Shown: in pieces, positions 34,393 to 42,775 of the stretch | Layout of the letters: each line of letters begins with the position of its first letter | How positions within the stretch are numbered: position 1 is the first letter of the stretch | Assembly: GCA_044340485.1 (NCBI GenBank) | Contig: JBIITN010000001.1 | Coordinates: 1 to 64,000, forward strand | Length of the DNA: 64,000 bases | Source: UBA2093 sp044340485 | GTDB lineage: Bacteria > Actinomycetota > Acidimicrobiia > Acidimicrobiales > Ilumatobacteraceae | Direction of reading: 5' to 3' | Notes under the pieces: model-generated | Seen by the model: only the letters and a program-made list of their open reading frames with translations | Database searches by the model: none | What the model was told of the DNA's origin: nothing | Translations under genes and position numbers: made by a program

Positions 34393-35604
34393 TCAAGCCG
34401 TTGCGAGCGCAATCAATCGATTGAGACCTTCTTCAAGATCAGCATCCGATAACGCAAACGAAAAACGTGCAAACCCGGGAGCACCAAATGCTTCCCCCGG
34501 TACGAAGGCAACTTGTGCTTGTCCCAAAATGTTGTCAGCCAACTCCAAAGTGGTGGCAGCTGATTGACCGCCGATGGGTCGACCCAATAGTGACGAGAAA
34601 TTCGGGAAACAATAAAACGCACCCTCTGGCTCTAAACAACTAACGCCAGGAATCGACGTGAGCATCTCGTGCATTCGTCGACCACGACGCTCAAATGCTT
34701 CACGCATCATTGCAACTGCAGAAAGATCACCACTCACCGCTGCAAGTGCAGCGACCTGTGCAACGTTGTTCACATTTGATGTGGCGTGAGACTGGAAGTT
34801 AATCGACGCCTTGATCACATCTTTTGGACCAATCATCCAACCCACACGCCAACCGGTCATTGCGTATGTCTTTGCAACACCGTTAACGATGATGCATTGA
34901 TTAGCAACTTCTGGCACCAGCGTTGGCATTGACGAAAACGTGTTCTTGCCGTAGACGAGGTGTTCATAGATTTCGTCGGTGATCACCCATACGTTGTTGT
35001 CGACCGCCCAACGCGCGATGGCCGCCACTTCTTCGGGTGGATACACCGAACCACTTGGGTTGTCAGGCGATACGAATAGCAAAACTTTGGTGCGACTTGT
35101 TTTTACTTTGTCGAGCTGTTCAACAGTGACGCGAAATCCGGTTGATTCATCGGTATCGACAATGACCGGAACACCCCCTGCAAGCGTGATCGCTTCGGGG
35201 TACGTCGTCCAATACGGTGCGGGACAAATCACTTCGTCGCCGGGATCACACAGCGCTGCAAAAGCGGTGAACACCGCGTGCTTTCCGCCGTTTGTAATCA
35301 ATACTTGGTCACCCGTACAAGAAAATCCGCTGTCACGCAGGGTCTTTGCAGCCACCGCTTCACGCAGTTCGGGTAACCCGCTCGCAGGCGTATAACGGTG
35401 ATATTTCACGTCACGACATGCTTTCACCGCAGCTTCGACAATGTGCTCTGGCGTGGGAAAGTCGGGTTCGCCGGCTCCAAAGCCAATGACATTGTGTCCT
35501 TGCGCCTTCAAAGCCTTTGCTTTGGCGTCAACAGCCAATGTTGCAGACTCGGCGATAGCCCCGAGTCGAGCCGATACCCGTCGCAGTTCCGATTGGGAGG
35601 TCAT
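34393..35604 (-). CDS. aspC: Aspartate/aromatic-type aminotransferase (class I, 1b subgroup)
   Basis: The 403-residue PLP enzyme has the class I pattern: GAGEPDFPTP, LITNGGKHAVF, PDNPSGSVYP and the lysine motif NGVAKTYAMTGWRVGW, with the Arg near the C-terminus (GFARFSFA). It converts oxaloacetate and glutamate to aspartate, feeding the aspartate-family amino acids. ATG at 35604 is chosen; the upstream in-frame start would overlap the serC promoter. It diverges from serC with 18 bases between starts, so the two promoters overlap. Confidence 0.9.
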   Translation of the reverse strand: MTSQSELRRVSARLGAIAESATLAVDAKAKALKAQGHNVIGFGAGEPDFPTPEHIVEAAVKACRDVKYHRYTPASGLPELREAVAAKTLRDSGFSCTGDQVLITNGGKHAVFTAFAALCDPGDEVICPAPYWTTYPEAITLAGGVPVIVDTDESTGFRVTVEQLDKVKTSRTKVLLFVSPDNPSGSVYPPEEVAAIARWAVDNNVWVITDEIYEHLVYGKNTFSSMPTLVPEVANQCIIVNGVAKTYAMTGWRVGWMIGPKDVIKASINFQSHATSNVNNVAQVAALAAVSGDLSAVAMMREAFERRGRRMHEMLTSIPGVSCLEPEGAFYCFPNFSSLLGRPIGGQSAATTLELADNILGQAQVAFVPGEAFGAPGFARFSFALSDADLEEGLNRLIALATA

Positions 35605-35622
35605 AGGTGCAATGCTTACACA

Positions 35623-36750
35623 GTGAACCAAAAGAACCTGCACGGAATAACACTTCCCGACGACATTCTTCCCCGCGACGGTCGCTTTGGTTGCGGGCCA
35701 TCCAAAGTGCGTCCCGAACAGATTGATGCAATCGTGGCACGTGGTCGGTCAGTGATGGGCACGTCACACCGCCAGGCACCCGTTAAAGACATTGTGGGCT
35801 CGGTACGCGAGGGGCTCACTGCATTGTTTTCACTTCCTGCCGGCTGGGAGATTGTGTTGGGCAATGGTGGTTCAACAGTGTTTTGGGATGTTGCCACATT
35901 CGGATTAATTGACCAACGCAGTCAGCACCTTGTGTTTGGTGAGTTCTCCTCAAAGTTCGCTGAGGCTGCTCATGCTGCTCCCCACATTGCAGAACCTGTT
36001 GTGGTGAAGAGCGACCCGGGCACTCACCCCGATCCAGTTGCTGACCCATCGTGTGACGTGTACGCACTCACACACAACGAGACCTCCACGGGAGTATCGA
36101 TGCATCTCAAACGCCCCAGTTCAGACGGACTTGTGGTTGTCGATGCAACAAGCGCCGCTGGCGGATTGATGTTTGATCCAAATGAAGTTGACGTGTATTA
36201 CTTTGCACCACAGAAATGTTTTGCTTCAGACGGTGGATTGTGGTTTGCAGCGTGTTCACCTGCTGCCTTGGAGCGAATCCGCTATATCAATTCCGCAAAG
36301 CGCTGGATTCCCGCATCGCTCGATCTCAAAATCGCACTCGATAACAGTGTTGCAAACCAGACCTACAACACGCCTGCCCTCGCAACACTCATCATGTTTG
36401 ATGAACAACTTCAATGGATGAATTCCCACGGTGGACTCACATGGGCCTCGGATCGCAGCAAAGAGTCGGCAATCACGTTGTACAACTGGGCTGAATCCCG
36501 TTCGTTCGCAACTCCGTTTGTCGCAGACCCGATGAAGCGATCAAACGTCGTCGGCACCATTGACATTGACGGTGTTGATGCCAATGAAATTTCTGCCGTG
36601 CTACGCGCAAACGGCGTGGTGGACACCGACAGTTATCGCAAACTCGGACGAAATCAATTGCGTATCGGTATGTTTCCTTCAATTGATCCCCATGACGTTG
36701 CTCAACTCACAAAATGCATTGACTACGTGGTTGAGCGACTGGGGTCGTAA
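35623..36750 (+). CDS. serC: Phosphoserine aminotransferase
   Basis: The 375-residue protein matches the actinobacterial SerC branch: RFGCGPSKVRPEQIDAI, GTSHRQAPVKDIVG, LGNGGSTVFWD, ALTHNETSTGV and the PLP lysine in YFAPQKCFASDGG. It makes phosphoserine from 3-phosphohydroxypyruvate. GTG at 35623 gives the family N-terminus; an AATGCT box lies 6 bases before it, so the mRNA may be leaderless. Confidence 0.92.
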   Translation: MNQKNLHGITLPDDILPRDGRFGCGPSKVRPEQIDAIVARGRSVMGTSHRQAPVKDIVGSVREGLTALFSLPAGWEIVLGNGGSTVFWDVATFGLIDQRSQHLVFGEFSSKFAEAAHAAPHIAEPVVVKSDPGTHPDPVADPSCDVYALTHNETSTGVSMHLKRPSSDGLVVVDATSAAGGLMFDPNEVDVYYFAPQKCFASDGGLWFAACSPAALERIRYINSAKRWIPASLDLKIALDNSVANQTYNTPALATLIMFDEQLQWMNSHGGLTWASDRSKESAITLYNWAESRSFATPFVADPMKRSNVVGTIDIDGVDANEISAVLRANGVVDTDSYRKLGRNQLRIGMFPSIDPHDVAQLTKCIDYVVERLGS

Positions 36751-36778
36751 TACCCACTGAGAAATCGACACGAACCGT

Positions 36779-37657
36779 ATGCCAATCACAATCGACGAAG
36801 TACTCAATGCAGAGTGGAACGATGTCGGAGCATTGCGCAACCCAGTATTGCTCGTGGCATTGCGAGGTCTGTTTGATATCAGCGGAGTAGCAACATCAGC
36901 TCTTGATTGGATGATCAAAGAACGCGACTATGTCATTGTCGCCGACATTGATCCCGACCCATTCTTTGATTTCACACAAGAACGCCCCGAGGTATATCTC
37001 GATGAGGATGGCGACCGTCAACTGCGATGGCCAGAGAACGAGTTTCTAGTCATCCGCTATCCAGAAGGCGCACGTGACATCGTCGTATTGAATGGCGTAG
37101 AACCACATGTCAATTGGCGTACGTTCACCGAGTGCATTGTGGAAGTTGCTAAGAAACTGAAATGCAGTTTGGTAGTGAGTTTGGGTGCAGCCGCCGAACA
37201 AGTGCCACACACCCGCGTTCCGTTCGTTGTGGGCAGCACCACACACAATGAACTCGCCCAACGCTTGGGCCTCAGCCGTCCTCAGTATCAAGGCCCCACA
37301 GGTGTTGCCGGCGTCTTGTTAGAAGCGCTGGATTCTGCAGACATTGCAAACGTCAGCCTGCGCGTTGGCGTGCCGCACTACCTCATGAACGCACAACATC
37401 CAAAGAGTGCTGCTGCGCTACTGCAACACCTACAACACGTGTTGGGTATCCCCACCGACCACCTACAACTTGTCGACGAGATTGGTCGCTGGCAAGAACT
37501 GCACGACGCAGCGGTTGAAGGCGATGCTCAGGCATCGGCGTATGTCGCGATGCTTGAGCAAACCCATGACCAGCGAACCGAGGCACAAATGCCAACGGGA
37601 GAAGATCTCGCAGCAGAGTTAGAAGAATTCTTGCGCGAGCAAGGTGACGACGACTAA
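36779..37657 (+). CDS. PAC2-family (proteasome assembly chaperone-like) protein
   Basis: The 292-residue protein belongs to the PAC2 family, common in actinobacteria that have a 20S proteasome: PVLLVALRGLFDISGVATSALDWM, DIVVLNGVEPHVNWRTF, LVVSLGAAAEQVPHTR and VPHYLMNAQHPKSAAALLQHL. The acidic C-terminus (DLAAELEEFLREQGDDD) resembles other members. Its bacterial role is unproven. It follows serC by 28 bases. Confidence 0.85.
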   Translation: MPITIDEVLNAEWNDVGALRNPVLLVALRGLFDISGVATSALDWMIKERDYVIVADIDPDPFFDFTQERPEVYLDEDGDRQLRWPENEFLVIRYPEGARDIVVLNGVEPHVNWRTFTECIVEVAKKLKCSLVVSLGAAAEQVPHTRVPFVVGSTTHNELAQRLGLSRPQYQGPTGVAGVLLEALDSADIANVSLRVGVPHYLMNAQHPKSAAALLQHLQHVLGIPTDHLQLVDEIGRWQELHDAAVEGDAQASAYVAMLEQTHDQRTEAQMPTGEDLAAELEEFLREQGDDD

Positions 37658-37666
37658 CTCAATTAT

Positions 37667-37738
37667 GTATTTGCGGCAACACTATTTGATTGCGGCAAAA
37701 CTATTTGATTGCGGCGAAGCTATTTAATTGCGGCGAAG
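37667..37738. repeat. Tandem 19-base duplications of the metY 3' end
   Basis: Three adjacent 19-base units lie at 37682-37700, 37701-37719 and 37720-37738; the first is CTATTTGATTGCGGCAAAA and the others differ at one to three positions. A shortened fourth copy (GTATTTGCGGCAACA) starts near 37667. The rightmost unit encodes the last residues and stop of metY (Ala-Ala-Ile-Lys-stop, minus strand). As 19 is not a multiple of three, each copy puts a stop in a different register. The repeats fill most of the 62 bases between the convergent PAC2 and metY genes. Confidence 0.9.
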
Positions 37739-39033
37739 CCGAGTTCAAGGTCGGCAAGGATGTCGTCGATTGATTCAAGTCCGACCGACAAACGCACCAA
37801 GCCTGGCTCAACACCGGCTGAGCGCTGCTCATCTTCGGTGAGCTGGCTATGTGTTGTTGATGCTGGATGGATCACAAGACTGCGAACATCTCCAATGTTT
37901 GCAACGTGGCTGTGTAGCTGCAGCGCTTCTGCAAACTTCTGACCATCCTCGCGTCCGCCTTTCAACACAAACGCGATGACTGACCCATAACCCTTGCCAC
38001 CAAAATATTTCTTGGCACGCTCATGCCATGGCGATGAAGGCAGACCCGCGTAGTTGATACTTGCAACGTGATCATGCTTTTGCAGGAACTCCACCACCTT
38101 TTGCGTATTTGACCAGTGACGATCCATGCGCAGTGACAGTGTCTCGAGACCCTGCAAGAAGTTCCATGCATTGAATGGGCTCACTGCCATTCCAAGGTCG
38201 CGCAGCAACTGCACACGTGCTTTGATGATGTAGCTGCCAGGTCCAAGCGCAGGCCAATACGCAAGACCGTGATACGACGGATCAGGTTCGGTGAAGTTCG
38301 GGAAACGACCACTTGCAGAGAAGTCAAACTTTCCACCATCGATAATCGCACCGCCGATAGATGTTCCATGACCACCGATGAACTTGGTAAGTGAGTGCAC
38401 AACAATGTCTGCGCCCCACTCAAGAGGACGAATGCCGTACGGCGTCGGCACTGTGTTGTCGAGCATCAGCGGCACACCAACATCGTGTGCAACTTTTGAC
38501 ACGCCTTCAATATCAAAAACGTCATTGCGTGGGTTTGCAAGTACTTCACCAAAGAATGCTTTCGTGTTTGGACGAGTAGCGCTCTTCCACTCTTCAAGAT
38601 TGTGTGGATCGTTCACAAACGTCACTTCAATGCCCATCTTTGGCATGGTGTAATGCAACAAGTTGTACGTACCGCCATAAAGCGATGGTGATGCAACGAG
38701 GTGACTGCCAGCTTCTGCGAGTGTGAGTATTGCGAGTGCTTCTGCGCTTTGTCCAGATGACACTGCAAGTGCGCCAGGAAGTCCGACAGCGGTAGTGACG
38801 CCGCCTTCGAGAGAGCTCAGTCGCGCTTCGAGAACACCTTGTGTTGGGTTCATGATGCGCGTATAGATGTTGCCGATCTCAGCGAGAGCGAACAAGTTCT
38901 GCGCATGAGTTGAGTCGCGGAACTGATACGAGGTGGTCTGATAAATCGGAGCGGTACGTGCCCCGGTAGTGGGGTCGGGCGTTTGTCCGGCATGAATTTG
39001 GCGGGTCTCAAAACCCCAATGTGGATTCGTCAT
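37720..39033 (-). CDS. metY: O-acetylhomoserine/O-succinylhomoserine sulfhydrylase-type enzyme
   Basis: The 437-residue Cys/Met-metabolism PLP enzyme has FETRQIHAGQTPDPTTGARTAPIYQTTSY, SSGQSAEALAILTLAEAG and the PLP lysine in IVVHSLTKFIGGHGTS. Length and these motifs fit MetY, which makes homocysteine from O-acetylhomoserine and sulfide. It has its own promoter with an operator-like palindrome (39055-39080) and a repeat-filled 3' end. Confidence 0.92.
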   Translation of the reverse strand: MTNPHWGFETRQIHAGQTPDPTTGARTAPIYQTTSYQFRDSTHAQNLFALAEIGNIYTRIMNPTQGVLEARLSSLEGGVTTAVGLPGALAVSSGQSAEALAILTLAEAGSHLVASPSLYGGTYNLLHYTMPKMGIEVTFVNDPHNLEEWKSATRPNTKAFFGEVLANPRNDVFDIEGVSKVAHDVGVPLMLDNTVPTPYGIRPLEWGADIVVHSLTKFIGGHGTSIGGAIIDGGKFDFSASGRFPNFTEPDPSYHGLAYWPALGPGSYIIKARVQLLRDLGMAVSPFNAWNFLQGLETLSLRMDRHWSNTQKVVEFLQKHDHVASINYAGLPSSPWHERAKKYFGGKGYGSVIAFVLKGGREDGQKFAEALQLHSHVANIGDVRSLVIHPASTTHSQLTEDEQRSAGVEPGLVRLSVGLESIDDILADLELGFAAIK

Positions 39034-39042
39034 AGGGCGGTT

Positions 39043-39071
39043 ACGTTAGCCCCTAATTCCCGACCAAACAA
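39043..39071 (-). promoter_or_regulatory. metY promoter
   Basis: On the minus strand TTGTTT (39066-39071) and TAACGT (39043-39048) are separated by exactly 17 bases. The ATG at 39033 begins 9 bases after the -10 box, so the leader would be only two or three bases. Confidence 0.6.
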
Positions 39072-39080
39072 GTCGGAATT
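39055..39080. promoter_or_regulatory. Operator-like palindrome over the metY -35 box
   Basis: The arms AATTCC(C)GAC and GTCGGAATT flank a central A-rich spacer, nine matching pairs with one extra C. The spacer contains the -35 box. A repressor bound here would block metY; the sulfur-status regulator responsible is not encoded in the window. Confidence 0.5.
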
Positions 39081-39113
39081 AAAAATCCCTGAAAAATTCG
39101 CTTGAAACGCAAT

Positions 39114-39152
39114 GTGGGGACTGTCGTGGCGCAACACCACGACAGTCCCCAC
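39114..39152. terminator. Perfect 16-base-pair hairpin after ilvC
   Basis: GTGGGGACTGTCGTGG (39114-39129) and CCACGACAGTCCCCAC (39137-39152) are exact complements with a 7-base loop. The hairpin begins 14 bases beyond the ilvC stop at 39167, so it is probably the ilvBNC terminator or an mRNA-stabilising end. There is no U-tract. Confidence 0.6.
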
Positions 39153-39166
39153 ACCCGTGAGATAAA

Positions 39167-40195
39167 TCAGCCGCCGGACGCTTCAGACACGCTCTGCTTG
39201 CCCGCAGAAATCCATGGCATCATCGAACGCAGGCTCTTGCCCACTTCTTCAATCTGGTGCTTTGCACCTGCTTCACGCAATGCATTGAAGTTTGCGCGAC
39301 CGCTTTCGCTTTCAGCAACCCATTCGCGAGCAAACTTGCCGCTTTGAATTTCTTTCAGAATGCGCTGCATCTGCTTCTTTGTAGAAGGAGTGATGATGCG
39401 TGGTCCACGTGTGACGTCACCGTATTCAGCAGTATCAGAAATGCTGTAACGCATACCTGCGATGCCCTCTTCGTACATAAGGTCGACGATGAGCTTCACT
39501 TCGTGCAAGCACTCGAAGTAGGCCATCTCTGGCTGGTAACCAGCTTCAACAAGTGTTTCAAAGCCGGCTTGTACGAGTGCGGTCAAACCACCACACAACA
39601 CCACTTGCTCACCGAACAAGTCTGTTTCGGTTTCTTCAGCAAATGTTGTTTCAATAATTCCCGCGCGCGCACCACCGATTGCTTCTGCGTATGCCAATGC
39701 GACATCTTTTGCCTTGCCTGTCGCGTCTTGCTCAACAGCAATAAGACATGGCACACCGCCACCTTCTGTGTAGGTACGACGCACCAAGTGGCCCGGACCC
39801 TTCGGTGCAATCATGATCACGTCGACACCTTTTGGTGGGCGAATGCGCTTAAAGCGAATGTTAAAACCGTGAGCAAACGCAAGTGCTTTGCCTGGCTTCA
39901 TGTATCGCTTGATGTGGTCTTGATAGGTGGCTTTTTGCTCGGTGTCGGGCATTGTCAACATGATGACATCGGCCCACTTTGCAGCATCGGCGATGGACTT
40001 GACAGTAAGACCAGCGGCTTCTGCCTTGGCTTTTGAACTTGAGCCCTCGCGCAATCCGACTACTACATCGACGCCGCTTTCCTTCAGATTCAACGCATGC
40101 GCGTGGCCTTGCGAGCCGTATCCAATGATTGCCACTTTACGACTGCGAATAATTGAAGGGTCTGTGTCCTTCTCGTAGTACAGCTTTGCTGCCAT
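39167..40195 (-). CDS. ilvC: Ketol-acid reductoisomerase
   Basis: The 342-residue class I enzyme has the NAD(P)H fold (VAIIGYGSQGHAHALNLKESG), APKGPGHLVRR and the catalytic metal residues in LFGEQVVLCGG and YECLHEVKLIVDLMYEEG context. It carries out the second common step of valine/isoleucine synthesis. ATG at 40195 overlaps the ilvN stop as TGATG, with AAAGGAAAGG upstream. Confidence 0.96.
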   Translation of the reverse strand: MAAKLYYEKDTDPSIIRSRKVAIIGYGSQGHAHALNLKESGVDVVVGLREGSSSKAKAEAAGLTVKSIADAAKWADVIMLTMPDTEQKATYQDHIKRYMKPGKALAFAHGFNIRFKRIRPPKGVDVIMIAPKGPGHLVRRTYTEGGGVPCLIAVEQDATGKAKDVALAYAEAIGGARAGIIETTFAEETETDLFGEQVVLCGGLTALVQAGFETLVEAGYQPEMAYFECLHEVKLIVDLMYEEGIAGMRYSISDTAEYGDVTRGPRIITPSTKKQMQRILKEIQSGKFAREWVAESESGRANFNALREAGAKHQIEEVGKSLRSMMPWISAGKQSVSEASGG

Positions 40196-40749
40196 CAACT
40201 TGCCTTTCCTTTTGCGACACGCGGACGTGCCTCACGATCGAGTTTAGGAAGCGCTACACGTCCTGTGCGTTGGCTTTCCACGATGCCATATGTGTGGAGC
40301 AGTTCCTCAAAGTCATCCAACTTCGAGGGTGCTCCATCGAGAGAGACCGTGATGGCATCTGTTCCCACGGCCAAAATTTTTCCCTCGAAGATATTGGCGA
40401 GTTCGACAATCGAACCACGAGTCGTAGCGTCTACCGACACTGTGGCAATCATCAATTCGCGCTCGACGGAGCGGCGCGGATCAATCTCAGTAATGCGCAC
40501 AACGTCGATCAACTTGAACAGCTGCTTCACCATTTGCTCAAGGGGAGCCGACGCAAGATCGACAACAATGGTGATTCGGCTGTAATCAGCGTCTTCGGTT
40601 GGTGCAACCGTGAGAGAGAAAATGTTGTATCCACGGCGCGCAAAAAGACTCGACACCCGCGCGAGAACGCCAGGGCGGTTCTGCACGAGAACCGACAAGA
40701 TGTGATGGTTGCGTGAATCTCCGTAGGGATTATTGGTGTTCAAACTCAT
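40195..40749 (-). CDS. ilvN: Acetolactate synthase regulatory subunit
   Basis: The 184-residue protein begins MSLNTNNPYG and has the ACT domain HILSVLVQNRPGVLARVSSLFARRGYNIFSLTVAPTEDADYSRITI (about residues 14-60), which binds valine for feedback inhibition. The second ALS-type domain follows. ATG at 40749 overlaps the ilvB stop as ATGA. A longer frame upstream lies inside ilvB and is not used. Confidence 0.95.
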   Translation of the reverse strand: MSLNTNNPYGDSRNHHILSVLVQNRPGVLARVSSLFARRGYNIFSLTVAPTEDADYSRITIVVDLASAPLEQMVKQLFKLIDVVRITEIDPRRSVERELMIATVSVDATTRGSIVELANIFEGKILAVGTDAITVSLDGAPSKLDDFEELLHTYGIVESQRTGRVALPKLDREARPRVAKGKAS

Positions 40750-42506
40750 CGTAAGAACTCCCGACGCGATTCCTGCGATGGCTGCAACATGACGTCGTCG
40801 TTGCTGCAACCTGCAGCAACCATCGGGAACACTTTTTCTTCTTCAGCAACGCGGAAGTCAACAACAACAGAGCGATCGTTGATGCTGTTTGCTTTATCAA
40901 TTGCTGATTCAACTTCTTCAGGTGAGTCAACGCGAATGCCGATGCATCCCATTGACTCGGCCCACTTCACAAAGTCTGGAATACCGCCACGAAGATCAAC
41001 TTCGCTGTAGCGATTGCCATAGAACATCTCTTGCCACTGGCGAACCATGCCGAGATAACCATTGTTCAGGATGCCCACTTTGATGGGGATGTTCTCTGTT
41101 GATGCGGTAATCAATTCTTGTGCGGTCATTTGGAAACAACCATCACCGTCAATTGCCCACACGGTGCGATCAGGTTGACCAACTTTTGCACCGATTGCAG
41201 CAGGGACAGAAAAACCCATGGTTCCGAGTCCGCCAGAGTTCACCCATGTGTAGGGCTCATTGAAATTCCAGAACTGGCTGGTCCACATCTGATGTTGGCC
41301 AACACCCGATACGACAATTGTTCCCTCGGGCGCTGCATCGCGGATTTTTTCTAAGCAATACTGCGGCTTCAATGCTTCGCCGAGAACAGATTGTTCGTAT
41401 TCCAGTGGGAATTGTTCTTGCCATCCACTCACTTTGCTACGCCACGGTGTGATGTCGACTTGCGCGGTTCCACCCGACATCAATTCACGGATCGCACGAA
41501 CGATTTCTTCAACAACCAAACGACAATCACCAACAATGGGAACATCGGGCTTGCGCACTTTGCCTTGCTCAGCAGGGTCAATGTCGACATGGATGATCTT
41601 TGCATCAGGCGCAAACGTTGACACCTTGCCGGTGACACGGTCATCGAAACGTGCGCCAAGCGTGATCAGCAAATCGGCTTTTTGCATCGCAGTAATTGCG
41701 GTTGCATTTCCATGCATACCGGGCATACCAAGACACAACGGATGGTTGTCGGGGAATGCACCGCGCGCCATCAATGTGGTGACAACAGGGATGTTGGTGA
41801 GCTCGGCGAGTTCGCGAACGATCTCTGCAGCGCGCGCCTTCAACACTCCACCACCGAGATACAACACGGGTTGATGCGACGACAAGATCAACTTTGCCGC
41901 TTCTTTGATCATCTTTGGATGACCTTTTGTGGTGGGTCGATAACCAGGTAGTGAATCGACAACGTCGTCATCACTTGGCCAATGCCATGTCATGTTGTTT
42001 TGCAGAATGTCTTTCGGCAAGTCAACAAGAACCGGACCGGGACGACCAGTTGTGGCGATGTGAAACGCTTGACGAATCGCAAGTGGGATGTCTTCAGCGC
42101 GCATCACCAATTCGTTGTGCTTGGTGACGCTGCGTGTAATGCCAACCGTGTCACATTCTTGGAATGCATCGGTGCCGATCGCGCCTGTTGACACCTGACC
42201 AGTGATGCACACCATCGGAATGGAGTCCATGTACGCATCGCACAACGGCGTGACCATGTTTGTGGCAGCAGGACCACTTGTCACCATGGCAACACCAGGA
42301 CGACCAGTCACATGCGCATAGCCCTCTGCCATGTGCCCAGCGCCTTGTTCGTGACGAACGAGGATGTGACGCATGCTCGATCCGAGCAATGGGTCGTATG
42401 CGGGCAGGATGCAACCGCCGGGAAGCCCGAAAATCACATCAACACTCTCTTTTTCAAGAGAGCGGATGAGCGCTTCGGCGCCGGTGAGGATTTCTTTGCC
42501 TGACAT
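40746..42506 (-). CDS. ilvB: Acetolactate synthase catalytic subunit
   Basis: The 586-residue ThDP enzyme has the N-terminal Glu region (FGLPGGCILPAYDPL...RHEQGAGHMAEGYA), FAD/central domain and the ThDP-binding motif (AIDGDGCFQMTAQEL...NNGYLGMVRQWQ). It makes acetolactate and acetohydroxybutyrate. It is the first structural gene of ilvBNC and lies 117 bases beyond a leader peptide and 63 bases beyond an attenuator-type terminator. GAGGA precedes the ATG. Confidence 0.96.
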   Translation of the reverse strand: MSGKEILTGAEALIRSLEKESVDVIFGLPGGCILPAYDPLLGSSMRHILVRHEQGAGHMAEGYAHVTGRPGVAMVTSGPAATNMVTPLCDAYMDSIPMVCITGQVSTGAIGTDAFQECDTVGITRSVTKHNELVMRAEDIPLAIRQAFHIATTGRPGPVLVDLPKDILQNNMTWHWPSDDDVVDSLPGYRPTTKGHPKMIKEAAKLILSSHQPVLYLGGGVLKARAAEIVRELAELTNIPVVTTLMARGAFPDNHPLCLGMPGMHGNATAITAMQKADLLITLGARFDDRVTGKVSTFAPDAKIIHVDIDPAEQGKVRKPDVPIVGDCRLVVEEIVRAIRELMSGGTAQVDITPWRSKVSGWQEQFPLEYEQSVLGEALKPQYCLEKIRDAAPEGTIVVSGVGQHQMWTSQFWNFNEPYTWVNSGGLGTMGFSVPAAIGAKVGQPDRTVWAIDGDGCFQMTAQELITASTENIPIKVGILNNGYLGMVRQWQEMFYGNRYSEVDLRGGIPDFVKWAESMGCIGIRVDSPEEVESAIDKANSINDRSVVVDFRVAEEEKVFPMVAAGCSNDDVMLQPSQESRREFLR

Positions 42507-42569
42507 GTCGTGTGTCCTCTGTGAAGGTCCTTCGTGATGAGTATGGAGTGGATTTTGGGCTAAAAACTG

Positions 42570-42592
42570 AAAAAACCACCCTATTTGGGTGG
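42570..42592 (-). terminator. ilv attenuator terminator
   Basis: On the minus strand CCACCC-AAATA-GGGTGG is followed at once by TTTTTT, a textbook intrinsic terminator placed between the leader peptide and ilvB. Just upstream GTAGCGC (42621-42627, at the leader stop codon) can pair with GCGCTAC (42596-42602), giving the protector-type hairpin of an attenuator. I could not identify the antiterminator pairing. Confidence 0.85.
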
Positions 42593-42623
42593 CGGGTAGC
42601 GCACAGACTCGGGGGTCGGCGCG

Positions 42624-42683
42624 CTACAGAACTACTACTACAAGGTCACTGTCGACGATGAGGGCGCTGGTGTCCTTTTTCAT
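42624..42683 (-). CDS. ilvL: ilv leader peptide (attenuation)
   Basis: This 19-codon frame reads MKKDTSALIVDSDLVVVVL and stops at TAG. It holds three Leu, one Ile and five Val codons, with a run GTA-GTA-GTA-GTT-CTG just before the stop. These are the products of the operon downstream. It starts 9 bases after a CAGACT -10 box and ends 32 bases before a terminator. Known ilv leaders in enterobacteria and Corynebacterium have the same design. Stalling for lack of charged Val, Leu or Ile tRNA would let transcription into ilvBNC proceed. Confidence 0.88.
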   Translation of the reverse strand: MKKDTSALIVDSDLVVVVL

Positions 42684-42692
42684 AGCCCTGTC

Positions 42693-42721
42693 AGTCTGCC
42701 ACCACCACCCCACCTTGGCAA
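42693..42721 (-). promoter_or_regulatory. ilvL-ilvBNC promoter
   Basis: On the minus strand TTGCCA (42716-42721) and CAGACT (42693-42698) are 17 bases apart. The leader ATG at 42683 follows 9 bases later, so the leader peptide has almost no 5' UTR. Confidence 0.7.
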
Positions 42722-42763
42722 CCCCCTTTTCCACAGGGCGATTTTCGGCAAATTATCTTGGAC

Positions 42764-42769
42764 TACTTT
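42764..42769 (+). promoter_or_regulatory. -10 box for a leaderless transcript (collagen-like protein)
   Basis: TACTTT ends 6 bases before the ATG at 42776, which supports that ATG over the in-frame TTG at 42758. Confidence 0.5.
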
Positions 42770-42775
42770 GTCGGA

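Noticed and set aside
37667..37738. Possible mini CRISPR array or IS end
   Set aside because: Units are directly adjacent without spacers, only 19 bases long, and derive from the metY 3' end.
40750..40809. Longer ilvN start inside ilvB
   Set aside because: The extra 20 residues do not resemble ilvN and the ATG at 40749 makes the common ATGA overlap with the ilvB stop.
42758..42775. TTG start for the collagen-like protein
   Set aside because: It would overlap the -10 box; the ATG at 42776 has a TACTTT box at the usual spacing and gives a clean signal peptide.
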